Assembly (NCBI GenBank): GCA_043769985.1
Contig: JAYVIV010000213.1
Location: 1 to 64,000 of the forward strand
Reading direction: 5' to 3'
Source: Arcicella sp043769985
GTDB taxonomy: Bacteria > Bacteroidota > Bacteroidia > Cytophagales > Spirosomataceae
Length of the DNA stretch: 64,000 nucleotides
The notes beneath the pieces are model-generated. The model was not told the origin of the DNA, made no database searches, and saw only the letters and a program-made list of their open reading frames with translations. This document shows, piece by piece, positions 25,032 to 33,339 of the stretch. The position numbers and the translations under genes are program-made. The first letter of the stretch is position 1; every line of letters begins with the position of its first letter.

Positions 25032-25808
25032 TTATATCTGCGAATATTCAACGGGAGTCAGAAAGTGAGTTTCATTTTTTGTCATGGCGTGGTCATATTC
25101 TGGAAGGGCTTTAATTCTGTTCCATTCTGAATCCGCTCCGAAGGCTTTCCAATGTTCATCTCTTGATTTTCTGTTATCAAAAGTGGTCATATAAACCAAA
25201 TTAGGCTGTTTTCCTCCCATAATCGTTTGAGCATAAAAAACTGGGTTGAACCCTAATCTTACGAAAATATTGATTTCACCCCCTTCATTAAACATATCAA
25301 CTTTCTTGTTTCCTTTGGCTTCACTATGGCTTTCGTACAAACGATATTCATACACTCTTTCTGATTTTGGGGCAGTCGTTGTTGGTACTTTCAAGGTCGT
25401 CCAATCTTTAAAAGCAACCGATAATGAACTTTCAAATCGTTCATAAGCGGGTGTTGTGTGGTCGGCATCTAAATATGGTTTTGCCGCTTGTTGATAAACA
25501 GCATCAGCCGATAATTTAGCACCAATCTTACCGAATTCTTCCAACGATTTATACGGAATCAAGACATATAATTTCAAACCATCTTTTTGGTCGGCTTCGT
25601 CAAAAACCCCAATTGAAGCAATTCCTGCACGATTATAGGCAGCAATGGCGGCATTTTTAAAGTAGTCTTCCACAACGATTTTTTGAGCGGCAGTCTTGAA
25701 ACTATACACTCTGGTTTCATAATATTGTGGTTTGCTTTTGGCAAATGTGGTGAGGGTAAACATCGTTACCAATAAGAAAATACTTAGTTTTAAAATACGC
25801 TTTATCAT
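25032..25808 (-). CDS. NIPSNAP family protein, exported
   Basis: A 258-aa protein with signal peptide (MIKRILKLSIFLLVTMFTLT) and two NIPSNAP-like ferredoxin folds: YYETRVYSFKTAAQKIVVED (residues ~29-48) and RVYEYRLYESHSEAKGNKK (~150-168), the second with FNEGGEINIFVRLGFNPVFY. NIPSNAP proteins are dimeric alpha-beta barrels, often near oxidoreductases; no activity is established. The stop lies 2 bases from the end of a palindrome. Confidence 0.88.
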   Translation of the reverse strand: MIKRILKLSIFLLVTMFTLTTFAKSKPQYYETRVYSFKTAAQKIVVEDYFKNAAIAAYNRAGIASIGVFDEADQKDGLKLYVLIPYKSLEEFGKIGAKLSADAVYQQAAKPYLDADHTTPAYERFESSLSVAFKDWTTLKVPTTTAPKSERVYEYRLYESHSEAKGNKKVDMFNEGGEINIFVRLGFNPVFYAQTIMGGKQPNLVYMTTFDNRKSRDEHWKAFGADSEWNRIKALPEYDHAMTKNETHFLTPVEYSQI

Positions 25809-25865
25809 GATTTTTTGTTTGATTAATGATAATATTTATACTTATCTCCGCTTCTACAAACAGCA

Positions 25866-25898
25866 AAAGAGGCATGATTGCTAAAGACCATGCCCCTT
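25866..25898 (-). terminator. Possible terminator of the aldo/keto reductase gene
   Basis: Stem AGAGGCATG / CATGCCCCTT around 12 bases; minus strand ends CTCTTTTGCTG, a weak T run. Confidence 0.5.
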
Positions 25899-25924
25899 CC
25901 GTTTTACTCTTTTGATGATTATTG

Positions 25925-26914
25925 CTACAAATTCACAAATTTCATTCCCATTTCTCCATAACGTTCGCCCGAAGCAATACCTTTTGGAGAAATTTTTTCG
26001 ATAATTGCCAAATCTTCCGCCGTGAGTTTTACGTCAGAAGCTGCCGCATTTTCCTCCAAATATTTCACTCTTTTTGTCCCTGGAATTGGGAACATATCAC
26101 TCCCTTGTGCCAATACCCAAGCCAAAGCCAATTGCGAAGGGGTACAATTTTTCTCGTTCGCTAATTCTTTAATTTTCTCGACCAAATCTAAATTTTTCTG
26201 AAAATTATCGCCCTGAAAACGGGGTGAAGTTCTACGGAAATCGTTGGGTGCTAAATCGTCCATTGATTTATACTCACCCGAAAGAAAACCTCTACTCAAT
26301 GGACTGTAAGGCACAAAACCAATGCCTAATTCACGACAAGTTGGAATTATTTCCTCCTCCACATCCCGTGACCATAAAGAATATTCCGTCTGCAAAGCGG
26401 AGATTGGATGTTCTGCATTTGCTCGTCTGAGGGTTTGGGCAGATGCTTCTGAAAGCCCTAAATAACGTATTTTGCCTTGTTTTATTAAATCTGCCATCGC
26501 TCCCACGGTTTCTTCGATGGGCGTATTTGGGTCGATTCGGTGGAGATAATAAAGGTCGATGGTGTCAATACCCAAGCGTTTCAAACTATCTTCACACGAT
26601 TTTTGGCAATATTCGGGTCTGCCACTAAATCCTCTTTTACTGGGGTCATTTAAGTCACGAACGATACCAAATTTTGTGGCTAAAACGACTTCATTTCGTC
26701 TATCTTTCAATACTTTACTCAACAGAATTTCGTTGGTATGAGGTCCATAAACATCGGAAGTATCCCAGAAATTAACGCCCATTTCTAAGGCACGATGGAG
26801 CGTTCTGATTGATTCAGATTCGTCGGCTTCGCCATAAAATTCTGACATTCCCATGCAGCCTAAGCCAATTTGTGAAGCGATTAATCCTTGTGAACCGAGG
26901 GGTGAATTTTTCAT
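25925..26914 (-). CDS. Aldo/keto reductase
   Basis: NADPH-dependent oxidoreductase of 329 aa, TIM barrel. Catalytic tetrad: Asp and Tyr in WDTSDVYGPHTNEILLS, Lys in VVLATKFG, His in IDLYYLHRIDPNTP. Cofactor loop near the C-terminus: MFPIPGTKRVKYLEEN. N-terminal LGSQGLIASQIGLGCMGMSE places it in the AKR13-like/YhdN group acting on small aldehydes or ketones. Stands alone between the NIPSNAP gene and a repeat-rich spacer. Confidence 0.95.
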   Translation of the reverse strand: MKNSPLGSQGLIASQIGLGCMGMSEFYGEADESESIRTLHRALEMGVNFWDTSDVYGPHTNEILLSKVLKDRRNEVVLATKFGIVRDLNDPSKRGFSGRPEYCQKSCEDSLKRLGIDTIDLYYLHRIDPNTPIEETVGAMADLIKQGKIRYLGLSEASAQTLRRANAEHPISALQTEYSLWSRDVEEEIIPTCRELGIGFVPYSPLSRGFLSGEYKSMDDLAPNDFRRTSPRFQGDNFQKNLDLVEKIKELANEKNCTPSQLALAWVLAQGSDMFPIPGTKRVKYLEENAAASDVKLTAEDLAIIEKISPKGIASGERYGEMGMKFVNL

Positions 26915-26999
26915 TGGTTTGTTGGTTTTTGAGTGAATGATAAATTGATTTTGTGATCAAACTTTTCTAATCATATCAGATTAACTCCAATTTTAAGGT

Positions 27000-27115
27000 C
27001 TTTTTCTTTTTGTCTTGATACAAAAAGAAACAAAAAAATCAAGAAATTCCGAAACTCGCTACGCTCAAACAGCGGAATTTCGGTTGGACTCCGAATTAGT
27101 CCGAATTTTCAAAAA
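27000..27115. repeat. Composite intergenic repeat (CTTTTTGTCTTGATACAAAAAG type)
   Basis: First part: palindrome CTTTTTGT-CTTGAT-ACAAAAAG at about 27006-27027 followed by AAACAAAAAAATCAAG, a motif I associate with Bacteroidota intergenic repeats. Second part: GAAATTCCG (27043-27051) pairs with CGGAATTTC (27073-27081) around CTCGCTACGCTC. A third hairpin GGACTCCGAATTAGTCC follows. The region is a cluster of small palindromes between two leftward genes. Confidence 0.7.
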
Positions 27116-27202
27116 ATGATATTCTATTATTTACTAATTGACTGTAATTATTATTCAGATAAGACGATTCTGTCGTAATTTTCGTTCCAAGAAATCACTC
27201 AT

Positions 27203-27589
27203 TCATTTAATCGCAATTGCCATCACTTTAATCCTGCCATCAAAAGGCAAGGCGGCGGCTTGGTAAACCGTTCTTGCTGGTTTGCGTCCTGCTTCAAAAA
27301 GGGAATCGTAGAATTGATTTATAACAGAAGTGTCCTTTAAATCTATGAAAGCCAAGTCGATAAATACAATGTCTTCTTTTGAGAAACCAGCTTCTTTCAA
27401 AATAGCAAAAACGTTGTTAAAAGCCAACTGAGCTTGTTCCAGCGTAGTTCCACCCACAAAAAATCCATTTCTATCAACCGCTAATTGTCCGCTGACATGG
27501 CAATAATTTCCTGCCACTACGGCATTGCTTATAGGTGCGGTTGGCGTGGGGATGTTCTCGCCTTTGGTTATGTAGGTTTTTGGGGTCAT
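27203..27589 (-). CDS. RidA family protein (enamine/imine deaminase)
   Basis: A 128-aa YjgF/YER057c/UK114 protein, trimeric, which hydrolyses reactive enamine or imine intermediates of amino-acid metabolism. Signature: ATTLEQAQLAFNNVFAILKE-type block (GGTTLEQAQLAFNNVFAI), followed by ARTVYQAAALPFDGRIKVMA at the C-terminus, where Arg binds the substrate carboxylate. Divergent from the DUF6934 gene. Confidence 0.94.
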   Translation of the reverse strand: MTPKTYITKGENIPTPTAPISNAVVAGNYCHVSGQLAVDRNGFFVGGTTLEQAQLAFNNVFAILKEAGFSKEDIVFIDLAFIDLKDTSVINQFYDSLFEAGRKPARTVYQAAALPFDGRIKVMAIAIK

Positions 27590-27707
27590 GTTGTAAATCC
27601 TCTTTATTTTAAAGTCAAATGTTATTTTTTAAAGATAGGGATTGTTATTATTGAACATAGATATTACCTTTATAATCACGAATAAGCATACAATTTACCA
27701 CTAATAA

Positions 27708-28199
27708 ATGCAAATAGAAAAATACAGAACTGAATCTACCGTTGATAATTTGATTTATACTTTTGAAAGTGTTGGAGAGAAAGTAATTAATAAAATGGTG
27801 GTTTATACCAGAATCAAAGACCCTCGTACAATTGCTTTACCTCCAAATACAATTGTTTTTAATTTAGCTTTTGGTGATTGGGATTCAGAAACTGATTATT
27901 TGGACGACCAAGTAGAAAGTAAAAATAGGGATACTGAAAAAGTGTTGGCTACGGTAGCTAATACTGCGTTTGAGTTCTGGGAAGAATATCCTGATGCACT
28001 GATATTTTTTAGAGGTAGCCAACCAACGGGTGAAAAAGCACGTAGGACTCGTCTTTATCAAATGAAAATTAATCGGTATTTTGCTGATATAAGCCTTATT
28101 GCCGATGTCAGAGGATTTGAGAATTATGGTTGGGAACAATTTATGGTTGACAAAAATTACATCGCATTTTTGATTTCACAAAAAAATCAAGTATTTTAG
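27708..28199 (+). CDS. DUF6934 family protein, copy 1
   Basis: A 163-aa protein of a Bacteroidota-specific family I recognise as DUF6934: N-terminal strands (KYRTESTVDNLIYTFESVGE), central VFNLAFGDWDSETDYLDDQV, VLATVANTAFEFWEEYPDAL, IFFRGSQPTGEKARRTRLYQ and C-terminal FMVDKNYIAFLI. No function is known. A 67-aa partner gene begins 4 bases after its stop, and the same two-gene arrangement is repeated immediately downstream, which suggests a functional pair. Confidence 0.82.
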   Translation: MQIEKYRTESTVDNLIYTFESVGEKVINKMVVYTRIKDPRTIALPPNTIVFNLAFGDWDSETDYLDDQVESKNRDTEKVLATVANTAFEFWEEYPDALIFFRGSQPTGEKARRTRLYQMKINRYFADISLIADVRGFENYGWEQFMVDKNYIAFLISQKNQVF

Positions 28200-28203
28200 T
28201 ATC

Positions 28204-28407
28204 ATGAAAACACAAACAAGTATTACGAAAAATGGATATGTATTTGAGCGAAGTACATACAATCCTGCTCTTGATTATTTGATAGGGAAAGAATTATTTA
28301 AAGAGAAAGTTGATGCTGCCAGAGCATTCCTAAAAGAGCATGGACTGCCAAAAGATATAGTTGATGAATTGAATAGAAAAGCGAATTTAGAAAAAAATAA
28401 TTCATAA
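28204..28407 (+). CDS. Small partner protein of DUF6934, copy 1
   Basis: A 67-aa charged protein: KNGYVFERSTYNPALDYLIG, then LFKEKVDAARAFLKEHGLPK and DIVDELNRKANLEKNN. Start 4 bases after the DUF6934 stop, so translationally coupled. Its counterpart at 29099-29272 shares the YNP.LD and FK.K.D.A..FL.E.G pattern. Small size, coupling and duplication recall an antitoxin or immunity partner, but nothing in the sequence proves this. Confidence 0.78.
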   Translation: MKTQTSITKNGYVFERSTYNPALDYLIGKELFKEKVDAARAFLKEHGLPKDIVDELNRKANLEKNNS

Positions 28408-28408
28408 C

Positions 28409-28445
28409 AAAAAACGCCTCTGTTTGATTGACAGAGGCATTTTTG
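28409..28445 (+). terminator. Terminator of DUF6934 pair, copy 1
   Basis: Stem GCCTCTGT / ACAGAGGC (28416-28423, 28431-28438), loop TTGATTG, then ATTTTTG. Nearly identical to the terminator of copy 2. Confidence 0.9.
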
Positions 28446-28586
28446 TTGTTTTTGAGTAAAATAATTATTTAAGAATCATGAAAATAATAACTTAAAAATT
28501 ATTTTTTTGCATTTCAACGAAAATACCTTTAATTTTCGTTCAGTGTTTTTTACACAGCCATTATTTTAAAAATTACGTTTAACCAC

Positions 28587-29061
28587 ATGAAATTAGAAGC
28601 ATATAATTTAGGGGCAGAAGACATCTATTCGGAAAATTTTGAGTTTTATAGTGAAGGAGAAAAGAGTTTTTTTAATGGTTGTTAATTATTCATTTTTAGG
28701 TTACGAACATTTTACCAATAAACCAGTTTATAATCTCGGGTTTGGCGTTTTGACTATTAACCCAGAAACGGGAGAGGAAGAAATTGATGATAAAATAAAG
28801 ACAAATAATGGCGATAAAGCTAAAATTTTAGCCACAGTTGCTTTAACAGCGAAAGCATTTTTTAGTAAGCATCCAGCATCTATTATTTATTTCGAAGGAA
28901 GTTCACCATCAAGAATTAGAACCTATCAGATTTTGATTAGTCAATATTACGATATTTTGAAAGAAGATTTCTTTATTCGATGTTATGAAGTGGAAAGTGA
29001 ATTACCCGTTGAATTTCAAAAGAATAAAAATTATCTCTCTTTTTTGATAGAAAAAAGGTAA
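28587..29061 (+). pseudogene. DUF6934 family protein, copy 2, frameshifted at a T7 run
   Basis: ATG at 28587 opens MKLEAYNLGAEDIYSENFEF followed by YSEGEKSFF and runs into a stop at 28683. The remaining 130 residues continue in the next frame (LMVVNYSFLGYEHFTNKPVY ... YNLGFGVLT ... KILATVALTAKAFFSKHP ... IYFEGSSPSRIRTYQ). Copy 1 shows that both parts form one protein; adding a single T to the T7 run at 28667-28673 restores it. The part from 28639 can only start with TTG. Either a real mutation, slippage-based phase variation, or a homopolymer sequencing error. Confidence 0.75.
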
Positions 29062-29098
29062 GTAAAGTTATATTTGTATCACAAAATGATTAGGCAAT

Positions 29099-29272
29099 AT
29101 GATAATCTCAAAAGAAAAAGAATCTCATTTTAAATATAACCCACGATTAGATAATGTTAATCGTGATATTCTGTTTAAAGACAAAATAGATAGGGCTAAA
29201 CATTTCCTAACTGAAAAAGGAATGTTAGTAGCGACTGAAAATAAAGAAACAAAAATGCCTCTGTTTGAATGA
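29099..29272 (+). CDS. Small partner protein of DUF6934, copy 2 (57 aa, truncated)
   Basis: ATG at 29099 gives MIISKEKESHFKYNPRLDN, then LFKDKIDRAKHFLTEKGM and a short tail. It is homologous to the 67-aa protein of copy 1 (YNP.LD; FK.K.D.A..FL.E.G). The C-terminal part corresponding to PKDIVDELNRKAN is missing: the frame runs into the terminator hairpin, whose left arm encodes the last residues (KMPLFE), so the 3' end looks lost. Confidence 0.7.
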   Translation: MIISKEKESHFKYNPRLDNVNRDILFKDKIDRAKHFLTEKGMLVATENKETKMPLFE

Positions 29273-29286
29273 CAGAGGCATTTTTT
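29251..29286 (+). terminator. Terminator of DUF6934 pair, copy 2
   Basis: Stem AAAAATGCCTCTGT / ACAGAGGCATTTTT; stem and loop (TTGAATG) are near-identical to the copy 1 terminator, showing the terminator was duplicated with the genes. It can also stop the convergent HARE-HTH gene. Confidence 0.92.
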
Positions 29287-29287
29287 G

Positions 29288-30268
29288 TTATAGAGTATCT
29301 TTCTCAATTGGAATATTATTGTCTTTGCAATATTGTTCAACTTCTGAATCATTGATAAAATACTTATCACAAAATTCGTCAAGTTCCTTTTCAGTTGATT
29401 TATAATACCGTTCCTCCGCAGTCATTAACTTTTCTGTTTGCTCAATAAATTGTTCAAATTCCTTATTTATTTTACAGAGTTTATCAATAGTTTTAAAATC
29501 CAAATCTCTATATTTAGCTTGAAAAAGCACTTTACTTTTATATGGATTTGCATTAAGTTTAATAACCCCAATTCCAAAAGATTGATTTAATCTTTCCATT
29601 TCTTCCATCAAGCTATCACTAAATTCAAAGGCAACTAAATAACCATAATTTGCCCAACTCGAATTAGATACAGCTTGGAAAAATGCTTTTTTTAGTTCAC
29701 TATCACTATTTATTTCTCTTTTTAATTCGTATGAACTTATTTTAAAAGTATCCATACGATTGATTGATTTAAGAAAATTTTGACTCGCCTTTGTGTGAAG
29801 ATTCAGAAAGCGAATGCCAACCATATCTGGATGCGTCCAAATTTGATTACTGTCTTTTCCGAAAGTGGATTGCTCATGAAAAATGGTTTTCGAGTAAATT
29901 GATGTATTTTTCAAATAACTACTCAATAATTTATGTAAATCCCTTTCTTCATAAGTCTTTACCTTACCTGTTTTTTTAGGTTCTTCTACGTCCTTTTCCA
30001 AGGTATTTATCAGAATATCAATACTAATATTTTCCTCATTTTTGGTGAGGTAATAAGAATATTTTCCTCCTGTTTCCTTAATTCTTTTTACTCTTGAATC
30101 ACCATATCTTATAAAATCTCCAAGTAAAGCTGAAACAGTAGCTTCTGGGGTTTTTGCTGTACCAAAATCAATATATTTATTTTCAATAATATGATTACAG
30201 ACTTCTAAATAATTAGTAGTTCTATTAATATCTTCTAAACTTTTTAGAATTGCCTCTTTTACAGTCAT
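29288..30268 (-). CDS. HARE-HTH domain protein (HrgA-like)
   Basis: A 326-aa protein with an N-terminal HARE-HTH winged helix (residues 1-75: MTVKEAILKSLEDINRTTNY ... EATVSALLGDFIRYGDSRVK) and a C-terminal domain from about 105 (EERDLHKLLSSYLKNTSIYS ... IWTHPDMVGI ... SYELKREINSDSELKKAFFQ) with P-D...E-x-K residues of a restriction-endonuclease-like fold. HrgA-type proteins occur near restriction loci. It is single here, convergent with the DUF6934 pairs, and a candidate DNA-targeting defence protein. Activity unknown. Confidence 0.78.
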   Translation of the reverse strand: MTVKEAILKSLEDINRTTNYLEVCNHIIENKYIDFGTAKTPEATVSALLGDFIRYGDSRVKRIKETGGKYSYYLTKNEENISIDILINTLEKDVEEPKKTGKVKTYEERDLHKLLSSYLKNTSIYSKTIFHEQSTFGKDSNQIWTHPDMVGIRFLNLHTKASQNFLKSINRMDTFKISSYELKREINSDSELKKAFFQAVSNSSWANYGYLVAFEFSDSLMEEMERLNQSFGIGVIKLNANPYKSKVLFQAKYRDLDFKTIDKLCKINKEFEQFIEQTEKLMTAEERYYKSTEKELDEFCDKYFINDSEVEQYCKDNNIPIEKDTL

Positions 30269-30339
30269 CTAAGTTATAAATTAGTTGTTAATTGATTGAG
30301 TCAATGTAATTACGAGCAAAGTAAAGTAGTATATTTGGA

Positions 30340-30412
30340 ACCAGAGAAGGCATTCAAACACCCTCCCAAATTCCAACAGATTGCTTCGCTATGCTCGCAA
30401 TGACAGCTTTCA
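30340..30412. repeat. REP-like sequence (ATTGCTTCGCTATGCTCGCAAT)
   Basis: ATTGC...GCAAT palindrome with the core TTCGCTATGCTC, followed by GACAGC. This GATTGCTTCG/CTCGCAATGAC motif occurs as an interspersed extragenic repeat in many bacteria. Between the HARE-HTH and DPP4 genes. Confidence 0.65.
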
Positions 30413-30433
30413 AGCATTTTTTTAAAGAAAACC

Positions 30434-32623
30434 CTACAAATTCTTCTCCAAAAACCCAGTCATCATCGTAAACAAATGCAAGCGAGTATTACCCCCATAA
30501 ATACCATGATTTTTGTTGGGATAATAGAACGATTGGAACTGTTTGTTGGCTTTGATGAGGGCATCTTCCAATGATATAGAGTTTTGAAAATGTACGTTAT
30601 CGTCGCCTGTGCCGTGTACTAATAGGAAATTACCTTTTAGGTTTTTGGCGTAGGTTACGGGTGAGTTTTCGTCATAACCTGTGGCGTTTTCTTGGGGTGT
30701 TCTCAGGAATCTTTCGGTGTAAATGGTGTCATAAAAACGCCAGTTGGTTACGGGTGCTACGGCAATGGCGGTTTTGAAATAATCTGCCCCTTGAAACAAA
30801 CAATTAGACGACATATATCCCCCATACGACCAACCAAAAATCCCGATTCTACCTTTATCCACGTAAGGCAATGAACCCCAATATTTTGCCGCTTCAATTT
30901 GGTCTTTTACCTCCAATTTACCCAAATTCAAATAGGTAACTTTCTTGAAATCAGCTCCTTTTCCGCCCGTTCCACGATTGTCCACGCAAGCCACGATGTA
31001 GCCTTTTTGTGCCAAATGCTGAAACCACATTCCGTTGGAAGCATCAAATTGATTCAAAACTTGCTGACTTCCTGGACCTCCGTACAAGAACATGAATACT
31101 GGATATTTTTTCTTTGGGTCAAAATCAGTTGGCTTAATCATCCATGCGTTCAATTCGATATTTTCGGAGGTTTTGATGGTCATAAATTCCTTTGGAGCAA
31201 TGTTATAATCCTCCAATTTCTTGCGTAGAGCGGCATTATCTTCTAAAACTTTCACTAATTCACCCGTTTGAGCTTTGTGCAAACTGACTTTCAAAGGACT
31301 ATCCGAGGCGGTATTGCTGAGAATATAAAATTTAAAATCCTTACTAAAATTAGCAGAATTCATGCCTTTTTCCGAAGTCAGTTGTTTCTTTAATTTTCCG
31401 TCTAATGAAATACTGAAAAGCTGTCTTTCAATATTCGACATTTCCATTGAGGTAAAATATAAGGTCTTTGATTTTTCGTCAATACCGTAGAAATCAGCAA
31501 CTTCCCAATTACCCGTCGTGATTTGGCGAATCAATTTTCCTGTTATATCGTACAAATACAAGTGCTTGAAACCGTCTTTTTCTGATGACATGACGAAGCT
31601 TTTATTATCCGCTAAATAATACACATCGTCCGCAAAATTCTCAACGTCCACGTAAGTTTTACTTTCTTCCGTTAAAATCACGTTCGTTTTGCCCGTGCTT
31701 GCCTGTGCATGAAGGATTTCCATTTTGTTTTGCAAACGATTTAATCTGTTCAAAGACAGCACATTAGCATCATTTGTCCAACGAATTCTTGGAATATATT
31801 GGTCGGTTTCTTTGCCAATATCCACCCTCACGGTTTTGCTATCAGTCAAGTTGAAAATTGATACCGTTACGATAGAATTTGCCTCGCCCGCTTTGGGATA
31901 TTTATACTTATAATCAACGGGATAAAGTTTGCCCCAAGTCTGCATATTATACTCAGGAACTTTGGTTTCATCGAAAGAAATAAAAGCAATTTTTTTGCTA
32001 TCGGGCGACCATTGAAAGGCTTTTGCAAACGAAAATTCTTCTTCATAAACCCAGTCGCAAGCCCCGTTAATAATGTGATTCCACTTACCATCGGTCGTGA
32101 TTTGCTTCTCGGTCATGGTAGCTAAATCGACCATGTACATATTATTCAAACGTACAAAAGCCACCTTTGAACCATCGGGCGAGAAAGTAGCAAACATTTG
32201 TTTTCCGCCTTTGGATAATTGAGCTAACTTCTTGGTTTTAAGGTCATAAACAAAATTTTCTTCCCGTGAAGAACGGCGATAAATTGGCTCGCTTTCCGTA
32301 GAAACTAAGATTTTTTGTTCATCTGACGAAAGGGAATAATCTTCCAAAGCAACTTTTTTACCTAAATTTTCAACACTTGTGGCAGCATCAAAAAGCGTGG
32401 CAACGGCAGCTCCGTCTGTTACTTGATGTTTAACAATTTTCTCACCTTCCAAAGCCGAATAAAACGCTCCATCTTTCATCCAGTTTATTTGCTGAACGCT
32501 ATTTGAACGGAATGTTCCTTTCGACCATATATCTTCGAGAGTGATGTTTTTCTTTTGAGCCGTAAGCGTTGAGCTTTGAGCAATGAGGATGATTAGTAGG
32601 AATAATTTGATTGATTTTTTCAC
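30434..32623 (-). CDS. Dipeptidyl peptidase IV, S9 family
   Basis: Exported serine peptidase releasing X-Pro dipeptides, 729 aa. Signal peptide MKKSIKLFLLIILIAQSSTL. N-terminal beta-propeller with the DPP4 glutamates in CDWVYEEEFSFAKAFQWSPD; alpha/beta-hydrolase domain with nucleophile Ser in GIFGWSYGGYMSS, Asp in HGTGDDNVHF and His in PNKNHGIYGG. Starts 5 bases after the hepT stop, so it may be co-transcribed with mntA-hepT although functionally unrelated. Confidence 0.95.
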   Translation of the reverse strand: MKKSIKLFLLIILIAQSSTLTAQKKNITLEDIWSKGTFRSNSVQQINWMKDGAFYSALEGEKIVKHQVTDGAAVATLFDAATSVENLGKKVALEDYSLSSDEQKILVSTESEPIYRRSSREENFVYDLKTKKLAQLSKGGKQMFATFSPDGSKVAFVRLNNMYMVDLATMTEKQITTDGKWNHIINGACDWVYEEEFSFAKAFQWSPDSKKIAFISFDETKVPEYNMQTWGKLYPVDYKYKYPKAGEANSIVTVSIFNLTDSKTVRVDIGKETDQYIPRIRWTNDANVLSLNRLNRLQNKMEILHAQASTGKTNVILTEESKTYVDVENFADDVYYLADNKSFVMSSEKDGFKHLYLYDITGKLIRQITTGNWEVADFYGIDEKSKTLYFTSMEMSNIERQLFSISLDGKLKKQLTSEKGMNSANFSKDFKFYILSNTASDSPLKVSLHKAQTGELVKVLEDNAALRKKLEDYNIAPKEFMTIKTSENIELNAWMIKPTDFDPKKKYPVFMFLYGGPGSQQVLNQFDASNGMWFQHLAQKGYIVACVDNRGTGGKGADFKKVTYLNLGKLEVKDQIEAAKYWGSLPYVDKGRIGIFGWSYGGYMSSNCLFQGADYFKTAIAVAPVTNWRFYDTIYTERFLRTPQENATGYDENSPVTYAKNLKGNFLLVHGTGDDNVHFQNSISLEDALIKANKQFQSFYYPNKNHGIYGGNTRLHLFTMMTGFLEKNL

Positions 32624-32628
32624 TTTGT

Positions 32629-32982
32629 TTATTTGGTTTCTAATTGGTTGATGATTTCTTGTATTACAATTTTGAGCTTGGGAAGTTCATCTGTGATTAC
32701 TAATCTAATAAATCCCAAATCCACCCCAAAATATTCATGAATAACAATATTTCGGAATCCTTTTATCCCCCTCCACTCAATATTGGGATAATTATTTTTC
32801 GTTTCCTCGGTAAGATGGATTGATGCTTCGCCTATAATTTCTAACGACCTTTCCAATGCTCTTCTGAACATTAAATTAGTCTCTATTTCATCAAGAGGAA
32901 ACATTCTTAGGAATAATTCAATTTCAGCAATACAATCCGCAATGTGTTTTGCCCTTGCCAAATCATCTAATTTACTTTTCAT
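32629..32982 (-). CDS. hepT: HEPN-domain toxin HepT (DUF86)
   Basis: A 117-aa HEPN RNase-type toxin. The active-site RX4-6H motif is present in IKGFRNIVIHEYFGVD (R-N-I-V-I-H-E-Y). N-terminal helices DDLARAKHIADCIAEIELFL and FRRALERSLEIIGEASIHLT are typical of DUF86. Its ATG overlaps the last codons of mntA by 11 bases. In characterised systems MntA AMPylates the tyrosine near the HEPN motif, and a Tyr sits just after the His here. Confidence 0.9.
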   Translation of the reverse strand: MKSKLDDLARAKHIADCIAEIELFLRMFPLDEIETNLMFRRALERSLEIIGEASIHLTEETKNNYPNIEWRGIKGFRNIVIHEYFGVDLGFIRLVITDELPKLKIVIQEIINQLETK

Positions 32983-33265
32983 ATATTAAAATTTTATCGT
33001 TTTCTACATAAGGCAAAATATACTTAGATATGCTTCCACGAGTCAATAAATCAACATCTTTGAAAAGCAAATCTTTTAAGTCTTCTAACATTCCACCAAA
33101 CTGAAAACCTCCCACTCTGGCTTCGGGGTCCAAATCCACCAAAATATCCACATCACTCTCTGGCGTTTCCTCATTACGGGCATACGAGCCAAAAATATAG
33201 ACCTTCTTTACGGCAGGTTTATCTTTGAAATATTCAATGATTTTTTGATTGATTTGTACGTTCAT
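32972..33265 (-). CDS. mntA: Minimal nucleotidyltransferase antitoxin MntA
   Basis: A 97-aa nucleotidyltransferase that neutralises HepT by AMPylation. Motif GSYARNEETPESDVDILVDL (GS-x10-DxD) and a following Asp (FKDVDLLTRG) are intact. I choose ATG 33265 (MNVQINQKIIEYFKDK); the frame can start at TTG 33292, but that codon lies inside a perfect -7 box (33290-33297), so it is probably not transcribed as a start. Confidence 0.9.
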   Translation of the reverse strand: MNVQINQKIIEYFKDKPAVKKVYIFGSYARNEETPESDVDILVDLDPEARVGGFQFGGMLEDLKDLLFKDVDLLTRGSISKYILPYVENDKILIYEK

Positions 33266-33289
33266 AGCTTCATCAATTTGTTGTTTCAC

Positions 33290-33297
33290 CAAAGTTA
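33290..33297 (-). promoter_or_regulatory. -7 box of the mntA-hepT operon
   Basis: Minus strand TAACTTTG, exact match to TAnnTTTG. Transcription would begin near 33283, leaving about 18 bases before the mntA ATG at 33265. Located directly behind the preceding gene's terminator. Confidence 0.55.
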
Positions 33298-33333
33298 AAA
33301 AAAATAGGCAATAAAACTGATTTATTGCCTATT
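33296..33333 (-). terminator. Terminator of the secreted-protein gene at 33340
   Basis: Perfect 13-bp stem AATAGGCAATAAA / TTTATTGCCTATT with a 5-base loop; on the minus strand followed by eight Ts. Confidence 0.92.
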
Positions 33334-33339
33334 GACGTT

